Shown here one piece after another: positions 38,303 to 47,098 of a DNA stretch of 64,000 bases (the first letter of the stretch is position 1; every line of letters begins with the position of its first letter). Position numbers and translations under genes: made by a program. The stretch covers positions 1 to 64,000 of the forward strand of contig NZ_RQRT01000009.1 of assembly GCF_004335005.1 (NCBI RefSeq). The letters are read 5' to 3'. The notes below the pieces were generated by a model. That model did not search any database. It was not told where the DNA came from and worked only from the letters and a program-made list of their open reading frames with translations. Origin of the DNA: Paracoccus nototheniae (lineage in GTDB: Bacteria; Pseudomonadota; Alphaproteobacteria; Rhodobacterales; Rhodobacteraceae).

Positions 38303-38947
38303 TCAGGCAGAGGTCAGGTGCCGCAATCCATGCGTCACATCGGCCCGCACCGCCAGACGCAGCGCCGGCTCGTCTCCCGCCCGCAACGCGGCCAGGATCA
38401 TGCGGTGATGGCGGGGCGGCTCGTTCCTTTTGACCCGGCCATAAAGCGCGCGCATCGTCGGGCCCAGCTGCAGCCAGATCGTCTCCAGCATGGCCAGCAT
38501 GGCCGGGGCCTGTGCGCGCAGATACAGCATCCGGTGAAAATCCAGATTGCAGCGGATATAGCCCACCGCATCGTGGCGCTCGACCGCGTCGGCGATGCGG
38601 CCGTTCATGGTGGCCAGCCGGTCGATCAGCGCGAAATGGGCGCGCGGCAAGGCGCGGGCAGCCAGCTCCGGCTCGATCAAGGCCCGCAGGGCGGCCAGTT
38701 CCTCGATCCGGTCGTCGGACAGGGCGGGGGTCGCCACGCGGCCCGATCCCGATAAGGTCAGCGCGCCTTCGGCCACAAGACGCCGCACCGCCTCTCGTGC
38801 CGGGGTCATTGACAGGTTGTGATCGCGGGCGATGCCGCGCAGGGTCAGCGCCATGCCCGGCGGCAGCTCGCCCAGCATGATCTGGCTGCGCAGGCTGCGA
38901 TACAGCCGTTCATGGGCGGTCGGATCAGAGGGGCGTGTGACGGTCAT
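38303..38947 (-). CDS. GntR family regulator, FCD subfamily
   Basis: The 214-residue protein has an N-terminal winged helix (about residues 12-75: L-R-S-Q-I-M-L-G-E-L-P-P-G, then S-M-T-P-A-R-E-A-V-R-R-L) and a C-terminal all-helical FCD domain with the metal-binding positions D...H in the F-H-R-M-L-Y region and H in the R-H-H-R-M-I-L segment. FCD regulators usually repress uptake and catabolism of organic acids in response to a metabolite. No obvious target is adjacent: it is divergent from nothing and convergent with the lipoprotein gene. Confidence 0.85.
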   Translation of the reverse strand: MTVTRPSDPTAHERLYRSLRSQIMLGELPPGMALTLRGIARDHNLSMTPAREAVRRLVAEGALTLSGSGRVATPALSDDRIEELAALRALIEPELAARALPRAHFALIDRLATMNGRIADAVERHDAVGYIRCNLDFHRMLYLRAQAPAMLAMLETIWLQLGPTMRALYGRVKRNEPPRHHRMILAALRAGDEPALRLAVRADVTHGLRHLTSA

Positions 38948-38978
38948 TGTCCAGATGTGATCACAAATGGCGCAGACG

Positions 38979-39674
38979 TCAATCGCGGAAGCGCCACAGC
39001 ATCAGATCGCCGCCCTGCGCCTTCAGCCAGGCCCGCTGTGGGGCATGGCCGGGCATCAGCGCCTCGACCGCCGCCCAGAAGCGGGGCGAATGGTCCATAT
39101 GCGCCAGATGCGCGACCTCATGCGCCGCGACATAGTCCAGCACCAGAGGCGGCGCCATCGCCAGCCGCCAGGAAAACATCAGCCGCCCGTCATGGGTGCA
39201 GCTGCCCCATCGCGACCGCGTGTCGCGCAGCACGATCGCCCGATAGGGACGGCCCAGCCCGCCCGAGAACCGGTCGCAGGCCGCGCGCAGCCGCATCAGC
39301 GCCAGATGCTTCAGCCAGGCGGCGGCCACCGGGCCTGCGGGGCACCCCTCGGGGATCAGAAGCGCGCCGTCCTGCACCATCGCCCGGCGCACCGCTGCGG
39401 GGGTCAGGATCAGCGGCTGCCCCTCGACCGGCAGCAGGGCGCCGGGACGGGCCAACTGCAGCGCCGGCAGCCGTCCCACCGCCTGACGCAGCCAGTCGCC
39501 GCGCGACAGGGCAAAGGCCCGCCCCTGCGCCAGCGGCACCCCCACAGGCAGCGTCAGCACCGCCCCGGACCCGTCGCGCGGCACCCGCAACGTCATCCGC
39601 CGCGCCCTGACCGAGCGTTTCAGCCGCACCTGCAGCCCGTCTTCCAGGATGATCCGCTGATCGCCGCTTGCCAT
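38979..39674 (-). CDS. YgjP-like metal-dependent hydrolase (DUF45)
   Basis: The 231-residue protein belongs to the YgjP/SprT-like M48-related family: R-S-R-W-G-S-C near residue 165, then H-E-V-A-H-L near 205 with the zinc-binding HExxH and a third His in M-D-H-S-P-R-F-W. Members are presumed zinc metalloproteases of unknown substrate. It lies 31 bases upstream of the GntR gene's start on the same strand and may be cotranscribed with it. Confidence 0.85.
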   Translation of the reverse strand: MASGDQRIILEDGLQVRLKRSVRARRMTLRVPRDGSGAVLTLPVGVPLAQGRAFALSRGDWLRQAVGRLPALQLARPGALLPVEGQPLILTPAAVRRAMVQDGALLIPEGCPAGPVAAAWLKHLALMRLRAACDRFSGGLGRPYRAIVLRDTRSRWGSCTHDGRLMFSWRLAMAPPLVLDYVAAHEVAHLAHMDHSPRFWAAVEALMPGHAPQRAWLKAQGGDLMLWRFRD

Positions 39675-39771
39675 GCCCGCCTTGGCCTGCCAGATAAAGC
39701 CTTTGACACCCTCTGGCCGCTATGGCAGGGGAACGCCCGATTTCCCCTAATCGCGGCTGAAGGAGAATACC

Positions 39772-40089
39772 ATGCCCAAAGAGGAATGGGGCACCAAACG
39801 CCTCTGCCCGCATTGCGCGACGCGCTTTTACGACCTGAAGGCAGATCCGATGACCTGCCCGGCCTGTTCCAACCGGTTCACGCTGGACAGTCTGACCGAT
39901 GGCCGCGGCAAGACGCTGGTCACCGAAAAGGCCGTGCCCGCCACCGATGACGACGAACTGGTCGATGAGGAAGAGGATATCGCCGACGAGGCAGGCGATC
40001 TGGACGACGACCTGCTGGAGGAGGATGATGACGACGGCGACGTGTCGCTGGACGACATCGCCGATGTCGCAGGCGACGAAGAAGAATGA
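39772..40089 (+). CDS. TIGR02300 family zinc-ribbon protein
   Basis: The 105-residue protein begins with a compact zinc ribbon (C-P-H-C, then F-Y-D-L, then C-P-A-C) within the first 40 residues, followed by a very acidic Asp/Glu-rich tail from about residue 60. This matches TIGR02300, an alphaproteobacterial family of unknown function. The acidic tail suggests interaction with a basic partner such as a nucleic-acid-binding protein, which is inference. It ends at a clear terminator. Confidence 0.85.
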   Translation: MPKEEWGTKRLCPHCATRFYDLKADPMTCPACSNRFTLDSLTDGRGKTLVTEKAVPATDDDELVDEEEDIADEAGDLDDDLLEEDDDDGDVSLDDIADVAGDEEE

Positions 40090-40093
40090 TCCC

Positions 40094-40123
40094 AAGGCCG
40101 CGCCCCCAAGGCGCGGCCTTTTT
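40094..40123 (+). terminator. Rho-independent terminator after the zinc-ribbon gene
   Basis: AAGGCCGCGCC (40094-40104) pairs perfectly with GGCGCGGCCTT (40110-40120), followed by five T. Confidence 0.9.
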
Positions 40124-40144
40124 CCTTATCCCCGGGGTATCGCC

Positions 40145-40540
40145 ATGAGCTTTCAAGGATTGTCCGCCTATCGCCCGCAGATGCTGGGCCTGTTGCGCAT
40201 CGTCGCGGCGCTGTTGTTCTTTGCCCATGGCACGCAGAAGATCCTTGGCTTTCCGGCCAGCGACATGTCACCCGCCCTGCTGACCCTGCCCTGGATCGCC
40301 GGGATGCTGGAACTGGTCGGCGGCGCGGCCCTGATTCTGGGCCTGTTCACCCGCCCCGTGGCCTTTGTGCTGTCGGGTCAGATGGCGGTTGCCTATTTCA
40401 TGGCCCATGCCCCGCAAAGCCCCTTCCCGGCCCTGAACGGTGGCGATGCGGCGATCCTGTTCTGTTTCGTGTTTCTGTATTTCGTCTTTTCAGGCCCCGG
40501 CGCCTTCAGCCTGGACCGGGCCAGCGGGCGCGACGGCTGA
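40145..40540 (+). CDS. DoxX family membrane protein
   Basis: The 131-residue protein has four hydrophobic segments and the DoxX signature: L-R-I-V-A-A-L-L-F-F-A-H-G-T-Q-K near the start, G-A-A-L-I-L-G-L-F-T-R-P in the middle and N-G-G-D-A-A-I-L-F-C-F near the end. DoxX proteins are linked to quinone-coupled oxidation and thiosulfate or oxidative-stress metabolism in some species; the role here is unknown. ATG 40145 is preceded by GGGGTATCGCC with no strong ribosome site; nearby alternative starts are less conserved. Confidence 0.8.
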   Translation: MSFQGLSAYRPQMLGLLRIVAALLFFAHGTQKILGFPASDMSPALLTLPWIAGMLELVGGAALILGLFTRPVAFVLSGQMAVAYFMAHAPQSPFPALNGGDAAILFCFVFLYFVFSGPGAFSLDRASGRDG

Positions 40541-40576
40541 TCCCGCACCGCTGAAAGGCGGTCGCCCGAAAACTTG

Positions 40577-40612
40577 GCCGGGGGGTGAAATTTTCCTCTT
40601 GCACCCCCCGGC
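40577..40612. repeat. 11-bp inverted repeat at the tRNA promoter
   Basis: GCCGGGGGGTG (40577-40587) and CACCCCCCGGC (40602-40612) are exact reverse complements around a 14-base AT-rich loop. The right arm overlaps the last bases of the tRNA promoter's -35 box. Confidence 0.55.
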
Positions 40613-40627
40613 GCCCGATCCTATAGA
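40599..40627 (+). promoter_or_regulatory. Promoter of tRNA-Ala
   Basis: TTGCAC at 40599-40604, a 17-base spacer and TATAGA at 40622-40627 form a good sigma70-type promoter 43 bases before the tRNA. Confidence 0.75.
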
Positions 40628-40669
40628 CCCCACACGCAGCGGCGCCGAGGCGCCTTGCGGACCTTCGGT

Positions 40670-40745
<76 letters not shown>

Positions 40746-41107
40746 CTTAAACTCTCCTTGCAGGTTGATTGATTTCGTCGCAGGCGCTGATCGCGTCTTT
40801 TCGCGGGATTTTTAAGCTGTTTTGGATCGCATGGGTCATGGATTGCGCTGAGCACATCCCGGTCGCCATCGCGGGCAGGCTGCGGGACATCATGGTCCGG
40901 AACGCGGTCGTGCAAACGCCGCACCGCGTTTTCCAGCGGCCCTACGCTGGCCGGGTCCGACCCGCCGCTGCCGAAAACAACACACACAAGGCCGTCCATC
41001 CGGCGCGGGCAGGATCAAGGCAGCGATGCCGCCCTGACCAAGGCGCCGGATATGCCGGGCCTGACCGGTTTTTACGATGTCTGCCGGGCGGTAGGGCGAA
41101 GGACCGA
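40746..41107. other. Gap after tRNA-Ala without a recognisable gene
   Basis: This 362-base stretch has no frame that looks like a known protein. A plus-strand frame near 41015-41105 (reading ...T-G-F-Y-D-V-C-R-A-V...) has a coding-like composition but no start or stop in context, so it may be a relic. No direct repeat of the tRNA 3' end was found here. Confidence 0.5.
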
Positions 41108-42697
41108 TCAGGCGGTGGGCAGCGATATCTCGCCTTCGGAGACCGCATCACCCCAGGGGCTCATGATCTCGGTCGCGCCGCAATTCCGGCCTGCCGCGCG
41201 CATCACCCCTGCGGGCACCGCAAAGGCATAGGGGTGGACCGTCCGTCTGGCGGTGGTGACCTGTCCAAGGGCGGCCAGCGCATGGGCCACATCGGGGGGC
41301 AGATCCTCGTCCATCACGGTCCCGCTGGCAGCCGACGCATCGATGCGCGGAGTGTGGAACGCGGCCTCCAGATCCATGCCGAAATCGACCATGAAGCTGA
41401 CCAGATTGGCCACCGCAGGCAGGATCTTGCGCCCGCCCGAGGCGCCGATGGCGAACATTCGGTCGCCCACCTGCCCCACGGTCGGGCAGACATTCATCAG
41501 ACACCGCTTGCCCGGCGCCAGAGAGTTCGGCTTGCCGGGTTCGGGATCGAACCACATGATGCCGTTGTTCAGCAGCATCCCGGTCTGGGGCGACACGACA
41601 TGGCTGCCGAACATCGACAGCAGGGTCTGGGTCACGTTCACCATATTGCCATGCCGGTCCACCACGCTGAAACTGGTGGTGCAGGCGGGCGCGCGGGGAC
41701 TTTCGCCGGTATCGCCCCCCTGCGCCAGCCGGTCGCGATAGGCCTCGCCCAACCCTGCTGCCAGCGCGCCATAGCTGGCGGCCGAGGGCGCATCGCCCGG
41801 CTGGAATGCCCCCTGCATCTGCTGCAGCGTCTGGACAAGCGCGGCCCCGGCGGACAGGCCCGAAGGCGCATGGATCACCGCGTCGCGATAGCGGACGGTC
41901 CGGGGCACAGCGGCGGTTGCGCGATAATCGCGCAGATCGTCCAGCGACAGGCATCCGCCCTTGGCCCGCAGATCCTCGACCAGCATGCGCGCAGTCGCGC
42001 CATCATAGAAATCCTGCGGGCCGTGATCGGCCAGACGGCGCAGGGTGGCGGCATGGGCGCGCTGATCCAGCCGGGCATCGGTCGCCGTGGTCCAGCCCGC
42101 GATATCGGGCCATTGCCCGTCGGCCAGAAACAGCGCTGCCGCATCCGGGTCACGCGCCAGCTGCCGCGCGCCCGAGGCGATCAGCAGCGATGAATACCAA
42201 TCCAGCGCCATCCCCTGATCCGCCAGCGCCACCGCCGGGGCCAGCAGATCGGCCCAGTCCTTGCGGCCATACCGCTGATGCGCCAGCGCCATTCCCGCCA
42301 CCGTGCCCGGCACCGCGACCGAGGTCGCACCATAGATGTTGCGGTCGTCCCTGACCCGCGTCCAGGGAAACAGATCCGCCGCCTGCCGCCCCGGCTCCAG
42401 CGGATAATCGGCCACATCCAGCGCGGCAGGGGCGCGCATGCCGAACTCGATCACCTCGGCGCGCTGATCATCCGCGCGCCACAGGGTCATCATGCCGCCG
42501 CCCATCGGCCCAGACATCCACGGCTCGACCACGCCGACCGCAAACGAGGTCGCGACGGCCGCGTCCATCGCATCCCCTCCGGCAGCCAGCACCGCCGCCC
42601 CGACCTCGGCCGCCTTGCGGTGCTGACAGGCGACGACGCCGCCATCGGTCCAGACGACCTCTTTGCGGATGCGCTGCGTCTTGGAAAGATTCGTCAT
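41108..42697 (-). CDS. Gamma-glutamyltransferase family protein
   Basis: Ntn-hydrolase that should self-cleave into two subunits and hydrolyse or transfer gamma-glutamyl groups (glutathione, gamma-glutamyl amides). The 529-residue protein has A-A-G-G-D-A-M-D-A-A-V near residue 40, G-G-G-M at about 70, and the autoprocessing site T-T-S-F-S-V-V-D with the catalytic Thr at about 340, then N-N-G-I-M-W-F-D-P and G-K-R-C-L. No signal peptide is evident at the chosen start ATG 42697 (AAAAGG upstream), so it may be cytosolic, unlike typical periplasmic Ggt. Isolated: flanked by relic DNA on both sides. Confidence 0.85.
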   Translation of the reverse strand: MTNLSKTQRIRKEVVWTDGGVVACQHRKAAEVGAAVLAAGGDAMDAAVATSFAVGVVEPWMSGPMGGGMMTLWRADDQRAEVIEFGMRAPAALDVADYPLEPGRQAADLFPWTRVRDDRNIYGATSVAVPGTVAGMALAHQRYGRKDWADLLAPAVALADQGMALDWYSSLLIASGARQLARDPDAAALFLADGQWPDIAGWTTATDARLDQRAHAATLRRLADHGPQDFYDGATARMLVEDLRAKGGCLSLDDLRDYRATAAVPRTVRYRDAVIHAPSGLSAGAALVQTLQQMQGAFQPGDAPSAASYGALAAGLGEAYRDRLAQGGDTGESPRAPACTTSFSVVDRHGNMVNVTQTLLSMFGSHVVSPQTGMLLNNGIMWFDPEPGKPNSLAPGKRCLMNVCPTVGQVGDRMFAIGASGGRKILPAVANLVSFMVDFGMDLEAAFHTPRIDASAASGTVMDEDLPPDVAHALAALGQVTTARRTVHPYAFAVPAGVMRAAGRNCGATEIMSPWGDAVSEGEISLPTA

Positions 42698-43793
42698 GTC
42701 ATGGCCTTTTGTCATCAGTTCCGTTTGCCGGGGACGCAGCGCCGCCAAGCCGCATCGCGATCGCCCCATGAGGACAGCGACAGTTCGGGAAAGCGGTCGC
42801 GCACAGTCTCCATATCCTGCCGCATCTCGGCGATCCGCCAGTCCCTGACAGCGCGCGCCACCGGTGGCAGCGGCTGATCACGCAGGTTGACGAACTGGCA
42901 GCACCGCCTGATGCGATGGTGACCCGGGATAACCGGGATCAGCGACCCGATGCTGAGCCAAAGTCCGACAACATTCAACCATCCAGGCGCCACCCCTTGG
43001 ACGCTTGGGCGGCTGGTGAACGATCCCGACGGCCTGCGCGATTTTGTCCGCAGCCATGCCGGCGGGACGTGGCATGCGTCGAGGACAGGCCGGATCGGCA
43101 CGTCGCGCGGCAGCCGCACCTTATGCGCACGTCGGATCGGCAGGGCGTTGATGCGGGTGGACAGGGTCGCGGGCACCGCCTTGGCCCCGGTGGCACAGCC
43201 ACCCCCGCGATCCAGCCGGTCGCCCGTCATGCAGGCCGACAGCATCGGCCCCGAGGCATCCAGCCCGATCAAGGGGAACGCTGGCCACATCAAGGCAACC
43301 CCACCGCTGTCATCCGTCAGCAGGCCGTGTTGCGCAAGGCACTGGCGGGTCAATGCATCCGGCACGCGGGACGTCAAGACTGTGGAACCCGCGTGCAGAG
43401 CCGGGGCATCGCCATGCGATCATGCAAGGATGACACAAGCGTCACGGCGTTCGTCTTGATCTCAGCCCCAATCAATCAGCCTGATTGACCGTCAACAGGC
43501 CTGCGGTCTGCCGCCGACCGTCCACCTAACCAATGATCATCAGCCATCAGCCCGAGCATTGCCTTGCCGTGATCGTTCCCCGATCCCAAAGTCGCTGGAT
43601 CAACCGCCAAGACTCCGGGCATCGCCCCGCAGGTCTGCCCTTGCGACATCCTGCAATCGATCGGTCAAGACCTTCGCGACATCCGCCCGCTGCGACAGGA
43701 TACCATCTGCCTGCATCTGCCACCTTCCGCCAGCTTGCCGAACTCTCTCGTCCGGCAGAGGCTGGCCTGATCTGGTCATCGGAGGAGAGGACC
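42698..43793. other. Relic-rich gap of about 1.1 kb
   Basis: No intact recognisable gene. A 220-residue minus-strand frame (42715-43377) is open but matches no family I know, and overlaps a GMC oxidoreductase signature on the other strand. Short coding-like minus-strand segments near 43550-43700 are split by frame changes. A small inverted repeat (CAATCA/TGATTG) is near 43475. The stretch looks like decayed accessory DNA. Confidence 0.45.
42990..43130 (+). pseudogene. Remnant of a GMC-family oxidoreductase C-terminus
   Basis: In the frame starting at 42950, residues read D-P-D-G-L-R-D-F-V-R-S-H-A-G-G-T-W-H-A-S-R-T-G-R-I-G (43022-43099, described in short runs). The core F-V-R-x-H-A-G-G-T-W-H-A-S-x-T-x-R-x-G closely follows the C-terminal catalytic region of GMC flavoenzymes such as choline dehydrogenases, where the His after T-W is the catalytic base (here codon 43073). 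The usual downstream block ending N-T-N-A-P-T is missing in all frames, and the flavin-binding N-terminus is absent. So only a fragment is left. The match rests on one motif. Confidence 0.35.
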
Positions 43794-44504
43794 ATGGCGA
43801 ACACCGAAAGCGTGCTGATACATCCTGCCGTCGATTCTGGCATCAAACGGGGCAATCCGGGTTTTTCCGGGGGCGTTCTGGTCTGTCATTGCGCCAGCAA
43901 TCCCGTGAAGCTGCGTGTCGGGGCGCAGACCGCGCATAATCACGTCTGCGGTTGCACCAAATGCTGGAAACCGGCTGGTGCGATCTTCAGTCAGGTCGCC
44001 GTCGTCTCGCGCGACGCGGTCGAAGTGCTGGAGAACGGCAACAAGCTGGAGATCGTGAACGCAGAGGCCACCATTCAGCGTCACCGCTGTCGGGATTGCG
44101 GCGTGCATCTGTATGGGCGGATCGAGAATCGAGACCATCCGTTCCATGGGCTGGATTTCGTGCATACCGAATTGTCACGCGAAGACGGCTGGTCCGCGCC
44201 GGAATTTGCGGCCTTTGTCAGTTCGGTCATCGAATCCGGGGTCGATCCATCCCGAATGGACGGGATCCGGGCGCGGCTGCGCGAACTGGGGCTTCATCCC
44301 TATGACACGTTGTCGCCACCATTGATGGATGCGATCGCGACCCATGCGGCCAAGACGCAGGCGGCACCGACGCCGCCACCGTCTGCCGCAAAGGCTTCGC
44401 AAACCGCATCCCCAAGGCCGCAGCACCAACCGGCCCCGACGCCACCAGCCAGTGAGGGCGGATCGCTGTTTGCCCGGCTGCTGAACAAGCTTTTCGGCCG
44501 CTAG
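43794..44504 (+). CDS. gfa: S-(hydroxymethyl)glutathione synthase with C-terminal extension
   Basis: Gfa speeds the joining of formaldehyde and glutathione before oxidation by glutathione-dependent formaldehyde dehydrogenase. Residues 1-194 closely follow the Paracoccus Gfa: the zinc cysteines in C-H-C, C-G-C-T-K-C and [20 protein letters not shown] and Y-D-T-L-S-P-P. The protein is 236 residues, about 40 longer than the Paracoccus enzyme; the extra tail is Pro/Ala/Ser-rich and ends in an amphipathic [16 protein letters not shown] 43794 follows GGAGGAGAGG. The dehydrogenase gene is not adjacent. Confidence 0.92.
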   Translation: MANTESVLIHPAVDSGIKRGNPGFSGGVLVCHCASNPVKLRVGAQTAHNHVCGCTKCWKPAGAIFSQVAVVSRDAVEVLENGNKLEIVNAEATIQRHRCRDCGVHLYGRIENRDHPFHGLDFVHTELSREDGWSAPEFAAFVSSVIESGVDPSRMDGIRARLRELGLHPYDTLSPPLMDAIATHAAKTQAAPTPPPSAAKASQTASPRPQHQPAPTPPASEGGSLFARLLNKLFGR

Positions 44505-44615
44505 GCCGCGCCGGGGTGACGACGGGGTGACGCTTATCGGGTTGAGTGACGGGATCGGCCTGACCGGCCCCGTTTGACGTGCCGGGCGGAACCGCCCCGC
44601 ATCTGGGCTGATCGG

Positions 44616-45299
44616 TCACAAAACCCGCAGACCCATCTGGCCCAGCAGATCCGCCGCCTGCTGTTTCGAGATGACGGCACCCCGGAACCGACCGGCATCG
44701 GTCAGCCGGACGCCCCCCAGATCGGCGCCGCGCAGATCGGCGCCCTCGAACCGGCTGTCGGTCAGATTGGCATCGCGCAGCGAGCAGCCTTCGAACACCG
44801 CATCCCTGAAATCGCACTGGCTCAGGTCGGCCTCGCTGAAGTTCACCTGCCTCAGCACGGCTTTTCTCAGCGACAGCTTTGGCAGGACCGCAAGGACCAG
44901 CAGGACATCCTGCAACCCGATCCCATCGGTCCGGGCATCGGTCAGATTGGCGCCGGTCATCTTGCAGCCGGCGATCCGGGCCGAGCTGAGGACAGCCCGT
45001 CGAAAGCCCGCATTGCTGAAATCCCCGCCATCGATCGTGATGTCGGACATCTCGGCCCCGTCAAAGCGCGCGGCGCCCGCCCGGCAGGATGTGAACCGCG
45101 CATCCTCCAGGACCGCGCGCTCGAACGCGGTGCCCGCCAGATTGCAGCGCTGGAAATGCCAGCCGACCATGTCGAGGCCGGAAAGATCCAGACCCTGCAG
45201 ATCGCATTGCGTCAGCGTGACGGGCTGGCCTGTTCGGACCAACTGATCGATCGCCACGCGGTCAGGGGCGGTATCCGTGATGCTGTCTGTCGCGGTCAT
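44616..45299 (-). CDS. Pentapeptide-repeat protein (Qnr/McbG-like)
   Basis: The 227-residue protein is built mostly of A(D/N)Lxx-type pentapeptide repeats: a first block from about residue 30 to 130 (L-S-G-L-D, C-N-L-A-G, A-R-F-T-S, A-N-L-T-D), a short hydrophobic break (V-L-L-V-L-A-V-L), and a second block to about 215 (V-N-F-S-E, A-D-L-S-Q, C-D-F-R-D, A-D-L-R-G). Two coils and the C-terminal helix I-S-K-Q-Q-A-A-D-L-L-G-Q-M-G-L resemble the Qnr/McbG DNA-mimic topology, which shields DNA gyrase. Activity against quinolones cannot be inferred. Start ATG 45299 has GAGG close upstream. Confidence 0.75.
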   Translation of the reverse strand: MTATDSITDTAPDRVAIDQLVRTGQPVTLTQCDLQGLDLSGLDMVGWHFQRCNLAGTAFERAVLEDARFTSCRAGAARFDGAEMSDITIDGGDFSNAGFRRAVLSSARIAGCKMTGANLTDARTDGIGLQDVLLVLAVLPKLSLRKAVLRQVNFSEADLSQCDFRDAVFEGCSLRDANLTDSRFEGADLRGADLGGVRLTDAGRFRGAVISKQQAADLLGQMGLRVL

Positions 45300-45567
45300 G
45301 GGCCTCAGTCGCATTGCTTTGGGGGGCCTGCAAGCCGGCAGAGCAGAGCATTGCCGACGTCCCCAGGATCGCACAGCCGCGCGTCAGGACGCAGGCTGCG
45401 CGGGCGGTCGTCACGGCGCATCCGGCAAAGCCGGTTCCACGGCCTGATCATCGCGCCAGCGATCCGTTTGCCAAGGGGATATCGACTGTCTGCCCCCTGT
45501 CGGTGATCTGCGACAGGCGCTTGCAAGACGGAACCCCGGCATGCGGCGGGGGAAAGACTAGGGCTTT

Positions 45568-47079
45568 TCATCTGGTCTTCGGCAACGGAACCCGACGCTC
45601 GAATCCGACGTCCTGTTCGGATGCCATCTGGTACATTTTCTGATAATAGGGCAGCACTCTGGCCACCACGCCATCGGCCTGATCCATCAGCCCGATCTTT
45701 GCACCAAAGATCTGCCGGGCCTCTGCCAGCAGATCGTCTTCATCGACACGGGTCAGGCAGCCATTCCGGCAGACGATCTCTCCGGCGACCATTGTCGTCA
45801 GAACCGCGCTGCCGTTTTCACAAAGCGAAAGCTGCCGGGTCAGATTGCTCAACGGTGTCAAGGAAATGGCGTTCAGATTGACAAGGTTCAGATCGGCCGG
45901 GGCGCCGACTGCAAGGCTGCCAAGACCCTGCTCGCGCATTGCATGCCCACCGCCAATGGTCGCGGCCCGCAGGATCTCGTCTGGTGCGGGCCAGCGCGTG
46001 TAATCCGGATCCGTCAGGCAATGCACAAGCGAGGCGGTCTTCATGACCGACCACATATTGATCGCATCGTCGGCGATGGCCTCGTCCACGCCCAGACAAA
46101 CGGGAATGCCCCTGTCATGCATCGCCCGCCAGGGCATGATGCCGCTGCCGAGCCGAAGGTTGGAAACAGGATTGTGGGCCACCGTCGCCTTGCTGTCGGC
46201 CAGCAGATCCAGATCGGCGTCATCGACCCAGATGGCATGAATGACGTTCATCCGGTCGGACAGAAAGCCCATCTCGGCGGTGTGACGCACCAGTGACGCG
46301 CCGTTCAGGCATTGATGCCCGAAGACGCGCTGCAATTTCGTTTCCAGCATATGCGCATAAAAAGGCAGGTCGTGCTGGCGGCTCAGATCGTCCAGCGCTG
46401 CGAAATAAGCGGGGCTGACACGCTGCGGCGCCGAGCAGGACACGGCGCCCTTGATGCGTCCGTTTGCAGCGCCATGCCAGCGAGACAGCAGATGGTCGTA
46501 AAGCTCCAGCAAGTCATCCCGTCCTGCCGACGTGGGTTGGGCCAGCTCCGCGCGAAGATCTGCCGGCAGAAGATCGCGCAGATAGGGCAATTTATCCAGT
46601 TCCGACAGTTCGGGTTGATCAAGGGCCAGTCGCGCACGCATCCCACTGTCCAGATAGGCTTGCGCGACGGCGTCGATGATGTCGGGTTCGGGGCGCGGCA
46701 CGAAAAAGCAATCGTCCTGAACCGAGGTCGTGCCGCATTTCAGCATCTCGATACAGCCCAGCATCGTGCGCAGATAAGCCTCTCGCGGGGTGGGGCGCAG
46801 AACTTCAAGCTCGGGACATTCATAGAGCATGAAGATTTCAAGCGGCATCGAGGGAAGCCGGCCCTTCATGTGATTGACGGATGAATGAAAATGCCCGTTG
46901 ACAAGGCCGGGCATCAGAAGGTTTCCGGCGCCTTTGACGATTTCGGCACCCTGCGGAATGGCAAGGTCATTGCCGACCCGCGCGATGCGACCCTCTGACA
47001 CCATCAGATCGCAGGGTGCGGTCATCCCCGCCTGCCGATCTGGATCGAAAAGGCGGACGTTTTGAAAGATCGTTTGCAT
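45568..47079 (-). CDS. TRZ/ATZ-type amidohydrolase (second paralogue)
   Basis: The 503-residue amidohydrolase-superfamily protein has the metal site H-F-H after P-G-L-V-N-G near residue 63, a further His in Y-A-H-M-L-E-T-K, a His in V-I-H-A-I-W, and an Asp in L-G-V-D-E-A-I-A-D-D. These are the ligands of the chlorohydrolase/deaminase group that acts on triazines, guanine, cytosine and related N-heterocycles. It is the last gene of the five-gene minus-strand operon, 19 bases after the first paralogue, with which it shares fold but only moderate identity. No signal peptide. Substrate unknown. Confidence 0.8.
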   Translation of the reverse strand: MQTIFQNVRLFDPDRQAGMTAPCDLMVSEGRIARVGNDLAIPQGAEIVKGAGNLLMPGLVNGHFHSSVNHMKGRLPSMPLEIFMLYECPELEVLRPTPREAYLRTMLGCIEMLKCGTTSVQDDCFFVPRPEPDIIDAVAQAYLDSGMRARLALDQPELSELDKLPYLRDLLPADLRAELAQPTSAGRDDLLELYDHLLSRWHGAANGRIKGAVSCSAPQRVSPAYFAALDDLSRQHDLPFYAHMLETKLQRVFGHQCLNGASLVRHTAEMGFLSDRMNVIHAIWVDDADLDLLADSKATVAHNPVSNLRLGSGIMPWRAMHDRGIPVCLGVDEAIADDAINMWSVMKTASLVHCLTDPDYTRWPAPDEILRAATIGGGHAMREQGLGSLAVGAPADLNLVNLNAISLTPLSNLTRQLSLCENGSAVLTTMVAGEIVCRNGCLTRVDEDDLLAEARQIFGAKIGLMDQADGVVARVLPYYQKMYQMASEQDVGFERRVPLPKTR

Positions 47080-47098
47080 GATGTCGCCTTAACTCACA

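Noticed and set aside
42715..43377. 220-residue minus-strand open frame next to the gamma-glutamyltransferase gene
   Set aside because: No recognisable family and it overlaps a GMC motif on the other strand; kept only as part of the relic gap, although its last 50 residues look coding-like.
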